Shown: piece by piece, positions 1-6,914 of the stretch
Layout of the letters: every line of letters begins with the position of its first letter
How positions within the stretch are numbered: position 1 is the first letter of the stretch
Position numbers and translations under genes: made by a program
Assembly: GCA_031266695.1 (NCBI GenBank)
Contig: JAISAK010000174.1
Span: forward strand, 1 to 7,311
Reading direction: 5' to 3'
From: Treponema sp.
GTDB lineage: Bacteria > Spirochaetota > Spirochaetia > Treponematales > Breznakiellaceae
DNA: 7,311 nucleotides
The notes under the pieces: model-generated
The model's database searches: none
What the model was told of the DNA's origin: nothing
Seen by the model: only the letters and a program-made list of their open reading frames with translations

Positions 1-115
1 CTACGGGGGCTTTGCGGATCCAATCAAGTGGCTCTTTTCCTTTGCGATGATCGCGGGGCGGCTTGAGATGTGGACAGTGTTTGTTCTTTTCAGGCCGGAA
101 TATTGGCGAAGATGA
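1..115 (+). CDS. trkH: TrkH-family potassium uptake protein, C-terminal end (partial)
   Basis: Reading from base 2 gives 37 residues before a TGA at 113-115. They include the stretch FAMIAGRLEMWTVFVLF followed by RPEYWRR. TrkH/KtrB-type potassium channels end in the same way: the last membrane helix carries a GRLEIFT-like motif, then a short FWR tail. In that family TrkH forms the membrane pore for K+ uptake and is gated by a cytoplasmic NAD/ATP-binding TrkA/KtrA partner, which is not in this window. Only the last helix and tail are visible, and the rest lies left of the window. The stop codon overlaps an ATG at 112-114 (ATGA) that is in frame with lysS, so translational coupling is possible, although a later lysS start is preferred. 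Family identity is strong despite the short length; TrkH versus KtrB cannot be settled from the tail. Confidence 0.85.
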   Translation, partial: YGGFADPIKWLFSFAMIAGRLEMWTVFVLFRPEYWRR

Positions 116-124
116 AGACTGCGC

Positions 125-153
125 TTGCTCATCATTATCCGTTCCACTATAAT
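125..153 (+). promoter_or_regulatory. Candidate sigma70 promoter for lysS
   Basis: TTGCTC at 125-130 and a perfect TATAAT at 148-153 are separated by 17 bases, the ideal spacing for a housekeeping promoter. Transcription would be expected to begin near 160, only two or three bases before the preferred lysS ATG at 163, so the mRNA would be leaderless or nearly so. The promoter lies just after the trkH stop. The -35 matches consensus at only the first three positions, so this is a sequence-based candidate. Confidence 0.4.
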
Positions 154-162
154 TGTGGGGCT

Positions 163-1815
163 ATGGATACAAAGCGTCATGACACAACGGTTCGCCACTG
201 GGCGGATGAAACAGCGGCAAAGATAATCCGGGAAAAGGGTAAAAAAGATCTCTACACCTGCGCCTCGGGAATAACTCCGTCCGGCACGGTGCATATCGGC
301 AACTTCAGGGAGATTATCTCCGTTGATCTTGTGGTACGCGCCCTGCGCGATATGGGCAGCAAAGTGCGGTTCATCTATTCCTGGGACGATTACGATGTGT
401 TCCGTAAGGTGCCCGGAAATATGCCCAGGCAGGAGGAACTGAAAAAATATCTCCGCTTTCCCATTACTATGGTTCCCGATCCCTGGGAAAGGGATTCAAG
501 CTACGCGCGGCATCACGAGGTTGATGTAGAAACCATGCTTCCCCTGGTGGGCATTGCCCCGGAATTTCTTTACCAGGCGGAACGTTACCGCGCTTCGCTC
601 TACGCCGGGGGAATTCGCAGAGCCCTGGAACACCGGGAGGCCCTGAAAAAAATTCTCGACAAATTCCGCGACGAGGATCACAAGATACAGGGCGAATGGT
701 GGCCGGTCAGCGTGTTCTGCGATTCCTGCAGCAGGGACACGACCGAAATTGAAGGCTGGGACGGTGAATGGAAATTAAGCTACCGCTGCGACTGCGGCCA
801 TAAAGAAGCCCTTGATATCAGAAATTCAAAGGGCGTCAAACTCGGGTGGCGCGTGGACTGGCCCATGCGCTGGGAATATGAGAAAGTCGACTTTGAGCCC
901 GCCGGCAAGGATCACCACAGCCAGGGCGGCAGCTTTGACACTTCGCGGCATGTGTGCAGGGAAGTATACAACTGGGACGCGCCCATAACTTTCCGCTACG
1001 ACTTTATCGGCATCAAGGGCGGCGCGGGGAAAATTTCCAGCTCTTCGGGAGAGGTGGTTGATCTGGGAGATGTCCTCAAGGTGTATACCCCCGAATTAAC
1101 GCGCTACCTTTTTGCCGGTACCCGGCCCAACACGGAATTTACCATTTCCTTTGATCTTGACGTGATAAAAATTTACGAGGACTACGACAGAACCGAGCGG
1201 ATAGCCTGGAAAGCGGAAGCCGCAAAGGACGAGGCCGCGTATCAGCGGGAAAAGAGAATCTACGAACTTTCCCGGACCGCCGTTTCTCCGGAAGGGAAAA
1301 CCCTAATGCCCGCGGTAATGCCTTATCAGGTTCCCTTTCGCCACCTCTGTAATCTGATTCAGATTGCCGACGGCGATATAGACAAGACCATCGCGAACCT
1401 CGGCGGCCGGGGTGTGTGTCCCGGCCCCGAACAGATTCCGGCGCTGCGCGCCAGAGCGGTCTGCGCCAAATATTGGGTGGAAAACTGCGCGCCGGAAGAG
1501 TTTCGCTTCCGGTTGAAAAGCGGCGGTTCCGGCGGAGGGGATAATGCCTCCGGCCCGGCGCAGCTTGGCGAAGCCGGGCGTAACGCGCTGCGTCTGCTGT
1601 GTGATGATGTAGTCTCGCGGATTGAAACCTTTCGCGATGATAAATCCTGCGCCGAGGCAATATACGCCGTTGCGGAAAAGTCAGGTCTGGAAGGCAAGGC
1701 CCTGTTCAGAGCTGCCTACCAGGCGCTTATCGGAAAGGAACAGGGGCCGAGGCTGGCGAATTTTCTCAGGTCCATAGAGAAAAAACGGCTGCTGGATATT
1801 CTGGGCAGTTATTGA
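163..1815 (+). CDS. lysS: Lysyl-tRNA synthetase, class I (archaeal type)
   Basis: This enzyme charges tRNA-Lys with lysine in the cytoplasm using ATP. It is the class I form, unrelated in fold to the usual bacterial class II LysRS. From the ATG at 163 it is 550 residues, in the normal range. The Rossmann signature HIGN is at residues 44-47, within SGITPSGTVHIGNFRE. The second class I signature reads KISSSS at 290-295 in place of KMSKS, as expected for class I LysRS, where serines replace the second lysine. A zinc-ribbon-like insert has Cys186, Cys189, Cys209 and Cys211. The C-terminal third is mostly helical and fits the anticodon-binding helix cage. The start at 163 was chosen because homologues begin shortly before the HWAD segment. 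In-frame starts at 112 (ATG overlapping the trkH stop) and 70 (GTG inside trkH) would add 17 or 31 unconserved residues. No good Shine-Dalgarno precedes any of them. Confidence 0.95.
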   Translation: MDTKRHDTTVRHWADETAAKIIREKGKKDLYTCASGITPSGTVHIGNFREIISVDLVVRALRDMGSKVRFIYSWDDYDVFRKVPGNMPRQEELKKYLRFPITMVPDPWERDSSYARHHEVDVETMLPLVGIAPEFLYQAERYRASLYAGGIRRALEHREALKKILDKFRDEDHKIQGEWWPVSVFCDSCSRDTTEIEGWDGEWKLSYRCDCGHKEALDIRNSKGVKLGWRVDWPMRWEYEKVDFEPAGKDHHSQGGSFDTSRHVCREVYNWDAPITFRYDFIGIKGGAGKISSSSGEVVDLGDVLKVYTPELTRYLFAGTRPNTEFTISFDLDVIKIYEDYDRTERIAWKAEAAKDEAAYQREKRIYELSRTAVSPEGKTLMPAVMPYQVPFRHLCNLIQIADGDIDKTIANLGGRGVCPGPEQIPALRARAVCAKYWVENCAPEEFRFRLKSGGSGGGDNASGPAQLGEAGRNALRLLCDDVVSRIETFRDDKSCAEAIYAVAEKSGLEGKALFRAAYQALIGKEQGPRLANFLRSIEKKRLLDILGSY

Positions 1816-1880
1816 AGAATAGCGCAATGGCGAATAACTCCGTATGGTTTGCTTCACGATACCTGTTTGCCGGGGGCTCC

Positions 1881-2010
1881 TCTTTTTTTCTTTAATAAAG
1901 GAAAGTAAGCGGGGCAGGCCCGCACGGTTCGGGACAATTCCGTTTTCGGGCGCCGGCAGACGGACGGCATTTTCAGAGCCGCCCCGTTGAGCCCGCCGGC
2001 GCTGCGGGCT
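1881..2010 (+). terminator. Weak 3' region of lysS: T-rich tract and GC hairpin
   Basis: The 216-base gap between the lysS stop and the convergent DeoR-family gene holds no convincing gene. It has a T-rich stretch at 1881-1893 that lacks a clear stem before it. Further on, AGCCCGC at 1990-1996 and GCGGGCT at 2004-2010 form a 7-bp stem with a 7-base loop. On the plus strand the hairpin is followed by TCTCTGTTTCCGTTT, which is pyrimidine-rich but not a clean U-run. It could end transcripts from either side, and the assignment is tentative. Confidence 0.3.
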
Positions 2011-2031
2011 TCTCTGTTTCCGTTTATCACC

Positions 2032-2793
2032 CTAAGCAACATACTCGGGAACCTTATGGATTGCAACTTGATTGCTCCGCAGGGTTTTTTCGGCTTCCAG
2101 GGGAATTCCCTCGTCGGTATACACATCGGAAATCCTGTCCATTTGCATAAGACCCAATACTCCCTGACGCTGGAATTTTTCAGCCTCGGTCAGAACGATA
2201 ATATCCCGCGCGTACTCGGCCAGATCCATCACTGTTTCGGCCCGCAGATGATCCCTGCCGGTAAAGCCGAATTTGGGCGCAAAGCCGTCGGCCCCAACAA
2301 AGAATTTATCCGAAAAGAATATCTCACCGCATTTACGGGTCATGGGGCCCACCGTTACCTGGGAATCCGGCTGATAGTAGCCGCCCAGTAAAAGGATCTT
2401 CACATGCGGCGCACGGCGGATAAAATTAGCGATAAAGGCTGAATTGGTAATTATCGTAATATCTTTTTTTGAAAAGGCCAGTTCCTCCGCCAAAAGAGCG
2501 CAGCAGGAACCCGACTCGATCATTACCGTTTCACCATCCTCAACCGTCGTGGCCGCGGCTTTGGCGATCCTTCTTTTGATGTCATAATGGAAGACCATGC
2601 GCTTACCCAGATCATCCGCCCCCTCCAGGCTTGCGTATCCATGCTCGCGGCGAATCATTCCCCTTTCTTCAAGTTGATCCAAATCCTTGCGCACCGTTAC
2701 CTGGGAAACCTGCAGAAGCTCGGCAAGATCGGTTACTTCCACGCGTTGGCGTTTTGCCAATACCTCAAGAATCTTTGTGTGTCTGTTTGTCAT
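2032..2793 (-). CDS. DeoR-family transcriptional regulator
   Basis: This is a 253-residue cytoplasmic DNA-binding protein of standard DeoR/GlpR length and layout. Residues 5-57 form the winged helix-turn-helix, with the recognition helix in VSQVTVRKDLDQL (29-41) and the typical wing ERGMIRREHG. Residues about 74-235 form the sugar-phosphate-sensing domain: ESGS at 93-96 (usually DSGTT), TIITNSAF near 113-120, LLLGG near 134-138, FVGADGF at 165-171 and LTEAEKF near 201-207. Members usually repress sugar or polyol catabolic operons and release DNA when a phosphorylated sugar binds. No such genes adjoin it here, so the target is unknown. The ATG at 2793-2791 is preferred because AGAGG lies six bases upstream; an in-frame TTG directly before it is spaced too closely. 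It follows the nitroreductase gene on the same strand, but a GC hairpin and an AT-rich promoter region between them suggest separate transcription. Confidence 0.9.
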   Translation of the reverse strand: MTNRHTKILEVLAKRQRVEVTDLAELLQVSQVTVRKDLDQLEERGMIRREHGYASLEGADDLGKRMVFHYDIKRRIAKAAATTVEDGETVMIESGSCCALLAEELAFSKKDITIITNSAFIANFIRRAPHVKILLLGGYYQPDSQVTVGPMTRKCGEIFFSDKFFVGADGFAPKFGFTGRDHLRAETVMDLAEYARDIIVLTEAEKFQRQGVLGLMQMDRISDVYTDEGIPLEAEKTLRSNQVAIHKVPEYVA

Positions 2794-2861
2794 CAATTTC
2801 CTCTTTTGATAGTGTTTTTGGAAGCGCGCTGTCCGGGGTTTGACTTTGAAGCCGGCCCTTA

Positions 2862-2894
2862 ATTATAAAATACAATTTTTACTAAAATAGTCAA
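2862..2894 (-). promoter_or_regulatory. Candidate promoter region of the DeoR-family gene
   Basis: On the minus strand a perfect TATAAT lies at 2867-2862 and a TTGACT at 2894-2889, about 70 to 100 bases before the DeoR start, in clearly AT-rich DNA. The spacing between the two is 21 bases, longer than ideal. Alternatively TTGACT pairs with TATTTT at 16 bases spacing. A promoter here is likely, but the exact elements are uncertain. Confidence 0.4.
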
Positions 2895-2906
2895 GAAAAT
2901 TCGACT

Positions 2907-2919
2907 TCATTTGAAATGA
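2907..2919. promoter_or_regulatory. Possible operator palindrome upstream of the DeoR-family gene
   Basis: TCATTTGAAATGA is a 13-base inverted repeat with a single central base. It sits 13 bases upstream of the TTGACT element of the DeoR-family promoter. DeoR-type repressors often regulate their own genes, so this is a candidate operator. There is only one copy, and it lies in AT-rich DNA where short palindromes arise by chance. Confidence 0.25.
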
Positions 2920-2979
2920 TAATAAAGGAATACGTAAAGATAATTATTTTTTGTACGAAAATGCCTGCGGGGAAAACCG

Positions 2980-3001
2980 CCCCGGGAACGTTCTCCCGGG
3001 G
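2980..3001 (-). terminator. GC-rich hairpin after the nitroreductase gene
   Basis: CCCCGGGA (2980-2987) and TCCCGGGG (2994-3001) form a perfect 8-bp stem with a 6-base loop. It lies 33 bases beyond the nitroreductase stop on the minus strand and is followed by CGGTTTTCCCC. The U-run is short, so it may be a weak intrinsic terminator or a 3' stabilising hairpin closing the thrS-side operon. Confidence 0.5.
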
Positions 3002-3033
3002 GATTTATAAAAAAGGTTTTAAATTATTCTGTC

Positions 3034-3558
3034 TTACTTTACTTTAATGATATAGCCCTTTTTCCGTGGTTTTGCCTTGGGCTCCTCGGCGGGATAGCCC
3101 AGGATGCAGTGGCCGACGCCTTCGTAGTCGCCGGAAAGCCCCCACTTTTCAAGCAGAGCTTTGCCTTCTTTGCTCGCAAAGACTTCCTTTGCCCGGTTGA
3201 TCCAGCAGGAACCAATGCCGAGGGCGTGGGCAGCGTTCATGAGGTTGCCCATTACCAGGGAACCGTCCTGCAGGGGCGTTGCCTTGGTTTTGTCCACCAG
3301 GACATTTATCACCGTGGACGCGCCATGAAAAGGCTTGGCCTCGGGGTCTTTAAGAACCTCGGCGTTGAGTTTTTCAAGCTGCGCGACAAGGGCAGGATCC
3401 CGCACAACTACCATCACCGGAGACTGGGAACCCATGCCGGTGGGGGCGTAGGTTCCGGCTTCGAGAATGGCCTCAAGCTCTTCGTCGTTTAGCTGTCCGG
3501 GTTTATAAGAGCGAATACTCCGGCGCTCTTTGAGATCCGTTAAGGTTGATTTACTCAT
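3034..3558 (-). CDS. Small nitroreductase-family flavoprotein
   Basis: This is a 174-residue protein of the FMN-dependent nitroreductase family, close to the usual length of its compact members. Such enzymes act in the cytoplasm and transfer electrons from NAD(P)H to nitro compounds, quinones or other acceptors; the natural substrate cannot be told from sequence. Visible hallmarks are the N-terminal FMN-phosphate-binding RRSIR at 12-16, YAPTGMGSQSP at 37-47, the central helix GSLVMGNLMNAAHALGIGSCW around 99-119 and GHCILGYPAEEP at 149-160 near the end. The lysine-rich C-terminus has no ferredoxin domain and no signal peptide. GGAGGTGA a few bases before the ATG is a strong ribosome-binding site and fixes the start. 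The gene lies 95 bases after the HD-GYP gene on the same strand and could be the last gene of the thrS transcript. A TATAAT at 3579-3574 lies too close to the Shine-Dalgarno to be a confident promoter. Confidence 0.9.
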   Translation of the reverse strand: MSKSTLTDLKERRSIRSYKPGQLNDEELEAILEAGTYAPTGMGSQSPVMVVVRDPALVAQLEKLNAEVLKDPEAKPFHGASTVINVLVDKTKATPLQDGSLVMGNLMNAAHALGIGSCWINRAKEVFASKEGKALLEKWGLSGDYEGVGHCILGYPAEEPKAKPRKKGYIIKVK

Positions 3559-3653
3559 CGTTTCACCTCCGTAATTATATTAAACACGAATACCGGCTGC
3601 CGAACAAGTCTAATATCCGCAAACCCGCGCAAAGGCCCTGCCGGTCTCCGTGG

Positions 3654-4844
3654 TCAGCCCGCCAACACCTTATCCAAATCTTCGACTATTTTGGAATCCA
3701 CAAATCCCCGTTCCGCCATATCCTTGAGAATTTTGATAGTTTCTTCGTGGCTGCGTCCCGAATGATAGGGACGTTCCTCGCTTACCGCCTGATAAATGTC
3801 GATGCAGCACAGGAGCCGGGAATTACGATCCAGGTCTTCCGCTTTTTTGCCAAAGGGGTATCCGCTGCCATCCAGTTTTTCATGGTGGCAGGAAGCCCAC
3901 ATACAGATTTTTTCAAACCCCTCTATATCTTTCAGCATTTCCCAGGTATACCGCACATGATCCTTGATAATCTGAAATTCATCCCCGGTCAACGGACCTG
4001 GCTTTTCAAGTATTACCGTGGGGGTGGCAAGTTTGCCGAGGTCGTGAAGGGAAGCCGCAAGATAAAACTGCAGCCGTTCTGTTGTATCGAAGCCGTAATA
4101 CCTTGCCATTGTCAGGGCGATATTTGCTATCCCCGAAGTATGGCGCCGGGTAAAAGTCGATTTGAAGTCGATGATGCGCGCGGCAAATTCACCAATCCCG
4201 ATAATAGCCTGGTCTTCAAGCTCTTCACGCCACACAGGCAGAAGCTGTTTCGTGGTTTCTTTGATATTCACATCCCGCAGGGAAAAGAGCATTTTTTCGT
4301 CCAGCACATCAAGCATTGCTCCGGCGGCCCTGTGGGTATAGGCCTTTCCCGTTTCGGCCTCAATTTCCTTTTGCAGAAGGGGCAGGCGGTGAGGCCCAAG
4401 GGTTTGCAGGTGATTGCGAACGTCAATGCCGTCGGCAGCGGCAATCAGTTCCGCCATCAGCGGATATTCGCCCTCTTTCCTGCCAAAGGGCCCGCCGCCG
4501 TCGGCCCGTTCATGGTGGTAATAAATAACACCCCTGGCGTTTCCTTTAAAACGCAGGATATCAATATTCCTCTGCCCAAAAATGCAGTGATTCTTCATGG
4601 CCGGATCATGCTGCTTTCCTTCGTGCTCAAAGAAGATGTACTCGGTAAGGGCATTATCGTGGAGCAGCGCGCTGCCGGTAAGAATCCGCAGCTCATCGTC
4701 ATTCATACCAAAGAGCCTGCCCATTGCGGAACAGAGTACGGAAATTCGTCTTCCGTGGTTAGTGCTTGCCCCAAGCAGATCCTTTTCCACAAAATCAAGG
4801 GCTGTGGCAATAGACACAATCAATTGATCCATTCGTACAATCAT
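3654..4844 (-). CDS. Tandem HD-GYP domain protein (cyclic-di-GMP phosphodiesterase-like)
   Basis: This 396-residue soluble protein is built from two HD-GYP-like units with no sensor, receiver or membrane domain. The C-terminal unit is canonical: His235, HDLGK at 267-271, His296, His320-His321 and DGSGYP at 325-330, with Asp349. This pattern defines metal-dependent phosphodiesterases that hydrolyse cyclic di-GMP (some hydrolyse cGAMP). The N-terminal unit repeats the metal-ligand pattern at nearly the same spacing: His30, His62-Asp63, His86, His110-His111 and Asp138. However, HDxGK is replaced by HDNAL and GYP by GGP with one residue missing, so it may be inactive or regulatory. The gene begins 33 bases after the thrS stop on the same strand with no terminator between, so co-transcription is likely. 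The ribosome-binding site is poor (AAGGCGG about 12 bases upstream). An alternative ATG four codons later is no better. Confidence 0.88.
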   Translation of the reverse strand: MIVRMDQLIVSIATALDFVEKDLLGASTNHGRRISVLCSAMGRLFGMNDDELRILTGSALLHDNALTEYIFFEHEGKQHDPAMKNHCIFGQRNIDILRFKGNARGVIYYHHERADGGGPFGRKEGEYPLMAELIAAADGIDVRNHLQTLGPHRLPLLQKEIEAETGKAYTHRAAGAMLDVLDEKMLFSLRDVNIKETTKQLLPVWREELEDQAIIGIGEFAARIIDFKSTFTRRHTSGIANIALTMARYYGFDTTERLQFYLAASLHDLGKLATPTVILEKPGPLTGDEFQIIKDHVRYTWEMLKDIEGFEKICMWASCHHEKLDGSGYPFGKKAEDLDRNSRLLCCIDIYQAVSEERPYHSGRSHEETIKILKDMAERGFVDSKIVEDLDKVLAG

Positions 4845-4877
4845 TTTTATATTATCCGCCTTATATTTGTCCGCCGC

Positions 4878-6701
4878 CTATAATTCTAAACTCCTGCTAT
4901 CCGCCTTTTCAACCGCGTAATCGGCAAAGTCGGAAACCTTCATGGCGGGAAGCTGACGGCCGTCCCGCAGACGGACGGATACCGTGCCGGTACCCGCTTC
5001 CCGCTCTCCGGCCACCAGCATGTAGGGAATCCTGCGGTTCTGGCAGTTCCGTATTTTGGCGTTAAGCCTGTTGTCGTCAAGCTCCGTGGAAACCCGGAGG
5101 TCGTACCCGCTTTCGCGGGACCTGGCTTTGAGTCCGTCGGCAACTTCCTTTGCGTAGTCGTTGAAGTTTTCGGCAACGGGAATAACCGCAATCTGTTCCG
5201 GGGCAAGCCACACGGGGAAGGCGCCGCCAAAATGCTCGATGAGTACGCCGAAAAACCGCTCCAGCGATCCCAGCAGGGCACGGTGAATCATGTAGGGGCG
5301 CTTGTGCTGGCCGTCGGCATCCACAAAGCTCATGTCAAAGCGCTCGGGCTCGTTGAAGTCGAACTGTATGGTTGTCATCTGCCATTCCCGGCCAAGGGCG
5401 TCCTTTATTTTGAGATCGATCTTGGGGCCGTAAAAGGCGCCGCCTCCTTCGTCCATCTCGTAGGGAAGCCCCTCGGCGTCAACCGCTTTGCGCAGGCTTT
5501 CCAGCGCCGCGTCCCAGCGGGCCTGTTCGCCCACGGACTCCGCGGGTTTGGTGGCAAGGTAGGCTTTGATATCCTTAAAGCCGAAAACCTTCCAGAGGTT
5601 CAGGCTGAAGCGCAGTACTTCGCGGATCTCTCCTTCCATCTGTTCGGGCGTACAAAAGATATGGGCGTCGTCCTGGGTAAAGCCCCGTACCCGCAGAAGG
5701 CCGTGAAGTACGCCGCTGCGCTCGTAGCGGTACACCGTACCCAGCTCCGCCCAGCGCAGGGGCAAGTCACGGTAACTCCGCCCCTTGTTTTTGTAGATCA
5801 TAATGTGAAAGGGACAGTTCATGGGCTTGATGATGTAATCCTGGTTGTCAATCTCCATTGGGGAATACATGTTTGCCTTATAAAAACCCAGATGCCCCGA
5901 AGTTTCCCAGAGCCAGCTCTTCCCGATGTGGGGCGTGTAGAGGATTTCGTAGCCGTTACGGTAGTGTTCCTGACGCCAGAAATCTTCAACGGCAACCCGC
6001 ATGCGGCCGCCGTTTGGGTGCCAGTAGATAAGCCCCGCTCCCGCTTCCTCGTGTATTGAGTAGAGATCCATCTCTTTACCCACCCGGCGGTGATCCCGCT
6101 TTTCTACTTCATCAAGGAAGGCAAGATAAGCCTTGAGATCCTTCGGGGTTTCCCAGGCTGTACCGTAGATGCGGGTGAGCATGGGCCGGCTTTCATCGCC
6201 GCGCCAGTAGGCCCCGGCGATGCTTTGCAGCCTGAAAGCCGCGGAATTAATTTCCCTGGTGTTCTGCACATGGGGCCCCCGGCAGAGATCCGCCCAAAGG
6301 ACGCTGCCCCCGGCGTCGCGGTTTTCGTAGATGGTAATTTCCGTGGGCAGACCATCCGGCCCTTTTTCGGGCAGATCCCTGATAAGCTCCGTCTTGAATT
6401 CCTCGCCGGCAAAATGTTTGAGCGCCTCTTCGCGGCTTATCGTTATCTTCACAAAATCCTGCCGCGAGTCGATGATTTTTTTCATCTCCTCCTCGATTTT
6501 GGAAAGATCCTCCGCGCTTATCGGCGTTTTTCCGTCCGCGGCGGCGGGAAACTGAAAGTCGTAGTAGAAGCCGTTTTCGATTGAGGGGCCGATGGCAACC
6601 CTGGTTCCGGGGAAAAGGCGGGTCACAGCCTGGGCCATGATATGGCTTACCGAGTGACGAAGGGTGTTCAGTTTTTCGGATTCCTGGTTTACAGCGGGCA
6701 T
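4878..6701 (-). CDS. thrS: Threonyl-tRNA synthetase lacking the TGS domain
   Basis: This cytoplasmic class II synthetase charges tRNA-Thr. From the ATG at 6701 it has 607 residues, against 642 in E. coli. The N-terminal TGS domain is absent, and the protein begins almost directly with the editing domain. The editing site is intact: HSVSH (His16, His20) and CRGPH (Cys140, His144), which clear mischarged Ser-tRNA. The catalytic core carries the three zinc ligands Cys296 (in MNCPFH), His347 (in DDAHIFC) and His473 (in MIHRALLGS). Motif 2 is near RYERSGVLHGLLRVRGFTQ and motif 3 near GSLERFFGVLIEHFGG. Residues from about 500 on are the anticodon-binding domain. The start is fixed by GGAGG six bases upstream. 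The open frame continues to 6884, but that part is T-box leader. A threonine T-box lies upstream and the HD-GYP gene follows 33 bases downstream. Confidence 0.97.
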   Translation of the reverse strand: MPAVNQESEKLNTLRHSVSHIMAQAVTRLFPGTRVAIGPSIENGFYYDFQFPAAADGKTPISAEDLSKIEEEMKKIIDSRQDFVKITISREEALKHFAGEEFKTELIRDLPEKGPDGLPTEITIYENRDAGGSVLWADLCRGPHVQNTREINSAAFRLQSIAGAYWRGDESRPMLTRIYGTAWETPKDLKAYLAFLDEVEKRDHRRVGKEMDLYSIHEEAGAGLIYWHPNGGRMRVAVEDFWRQEHYRNGYEILYTPHIGKSWLWETSGHLGFYKANMYSPMEIDNQDYIIKPMNCPFHIMIYKNKGRSYRDLPLRWAELGTVYRYERSGVLHGLLRVRGFTQDDAHIFCTPEQMEGEIREVLRFSLNLWKVFGFKDIKAYLATKPAESVGEQARWDAALESLRKAVDAEGLPYEMDEGGGAFYGPKIDLKIKDALGREWQMTTIQFDFNEPERFDMSFVDADGQHKRPYMIHRALLGSLERFFGVLIEHFGGAFPVWLAPEQIAVIPVAENFNDYAKEVADGLKARSRESGYDLRVSTELDDNRLNAKIRNCQNRRIPYMLVAGEREAGTGTVSVRLRDGRQLPAMKVSDFADYAVEKADSRSLEL

Positions 6702-6707
6702 TGGGTA

Positions 6708-6712
6708 CCTCC
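6708..6712 (-). promoter_or_regulatory. Shine-Dalgarno of thrS
   Basis: GGAGG lies six bases before the ATG at 6701, and this decides the start against the longer open frame. It runs into GGTACC at 6709-6704. That hexamer is complementary to the GGTACC in the T-box bulge at 6815-6810, so the site may be maskable by the leader. Confidence 0.85.
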
Positions 6713-6724
6713 GGCGGTTTATCC

Positions 6725-6743
6725 AACAGGCAGCGGGCCTGTT
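6725..6743 (-). other. Hairpin between the T-box and the thrS ribosome-binding site
   Basis: AACAGGC and GCCTGTT form a perfect 7-bp stem with a 5-base loop. It lies 12 bases upstream of the thrS Shine-Dalgarno. No U-run follows it on the minus strand, so it is not an obvious terminator. It may keep the ribosome-binding region spaced or exposed. Confidence 0.4.
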
Positions 6744-6749
6744 TAAGCG

Positions 6750-6811
6750 GAAAAATTCCGCGGGGACGGATAATGAACCTGCCGGAAAATCCGGCGCGGC
6801 CTCTTCCGCGG
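6750..6811 (-). terminator. Candidate competing terminator of the T-box
   Basis: CCGCGG of the T-box (6811-6806) can pair with the CCGCGG at 6763-6758, which also carries most of antiterminator helix A1. The two pairings are therefore exclusive. The 3' copy is followed by AATTTTTCC, a short U-run. The stem is only 6 bp plus inner hairpins, so termination may be modest. Control at translation is the alternative. Confidence 0.5.
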
Positions 6812-6822
6812 TACCACCCCGC
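6760..6822 (-). promoter_or_regulatory. T-box antiterminator
   Basis: Helix A1 is GCGGGG (6822-6817) paired with CCCCGC (6765-6760). The 7-base bulge UGGUACC follows, then helix A2 as GCGG (6809-6806) with CCGU (6769-6766). The UGGU of the bulge should pair with the ACCA end of an uncharged tRNA whose discriminator base is A. The apical part holds an extra hairpin, GCCGGA/TCCGGC. The arrangement matches the standard antiterminator. Confidence 0.88.
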
Positions 6823-6914
6823 TTCGCCTCCCCGTGACAGGGGGCGCGCTCATCGCCGTTTACGGAGGCGGCCGGCAAAACCATAATCTTGCCGTCATCC
6901 GGCTCCGCATACCG

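Noticed and set aside
1139..1697. Minus-strand open frames within lysS
   Set aside because: They are arginine- and proline-rich translations opposite the conserved lysS frame, typical shadows in GC-rich DNA.
1854..2126. 90-codon minus-strand open frame overlapping the DeoR gene end
   Set aside because: It overlaps the conserved DeoR C-terminus in another frame, has no ribosome-binding site and no recognisable motif.
2840..2869. Plus-strand promoter-like TTGACT-N18-TATAAA
   Set aside because: No gene or RNA is visible downstream on the plus strand. It arises in the same AT-rich DNA that serves the minus-strand DeoR promoter.
3574..3579. TATAAT on the minus strand before the nitroreductase gene
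   Set aside because: Transcription would start inside the Shine-Dalgarno, and the only -35-like element (TTGTTC, 3607-3602) is 22 bases away.
3546..4883. Long 445-codon open frame on the plus strand
   Set aside because: It lies opposite the HD-GYP gene and part of the nitroreductase, has no recognisable motif, and is the antisense shadow of clearly conserved proteins.
5232..6059. 275-codon open frame on the plus strand
   Set aside because: It is antisense to the conserved catalytic core of thrS and shows no family features.
6702..6884. N-terminal extension of thrS to an ATG at 6884
   Set aside because: The extra 61 residues are translated T-box, antiterminator and Shine-Dalgarno, and resemble no TGS domain. 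A strong GGAGG marks the ATG at 6701.
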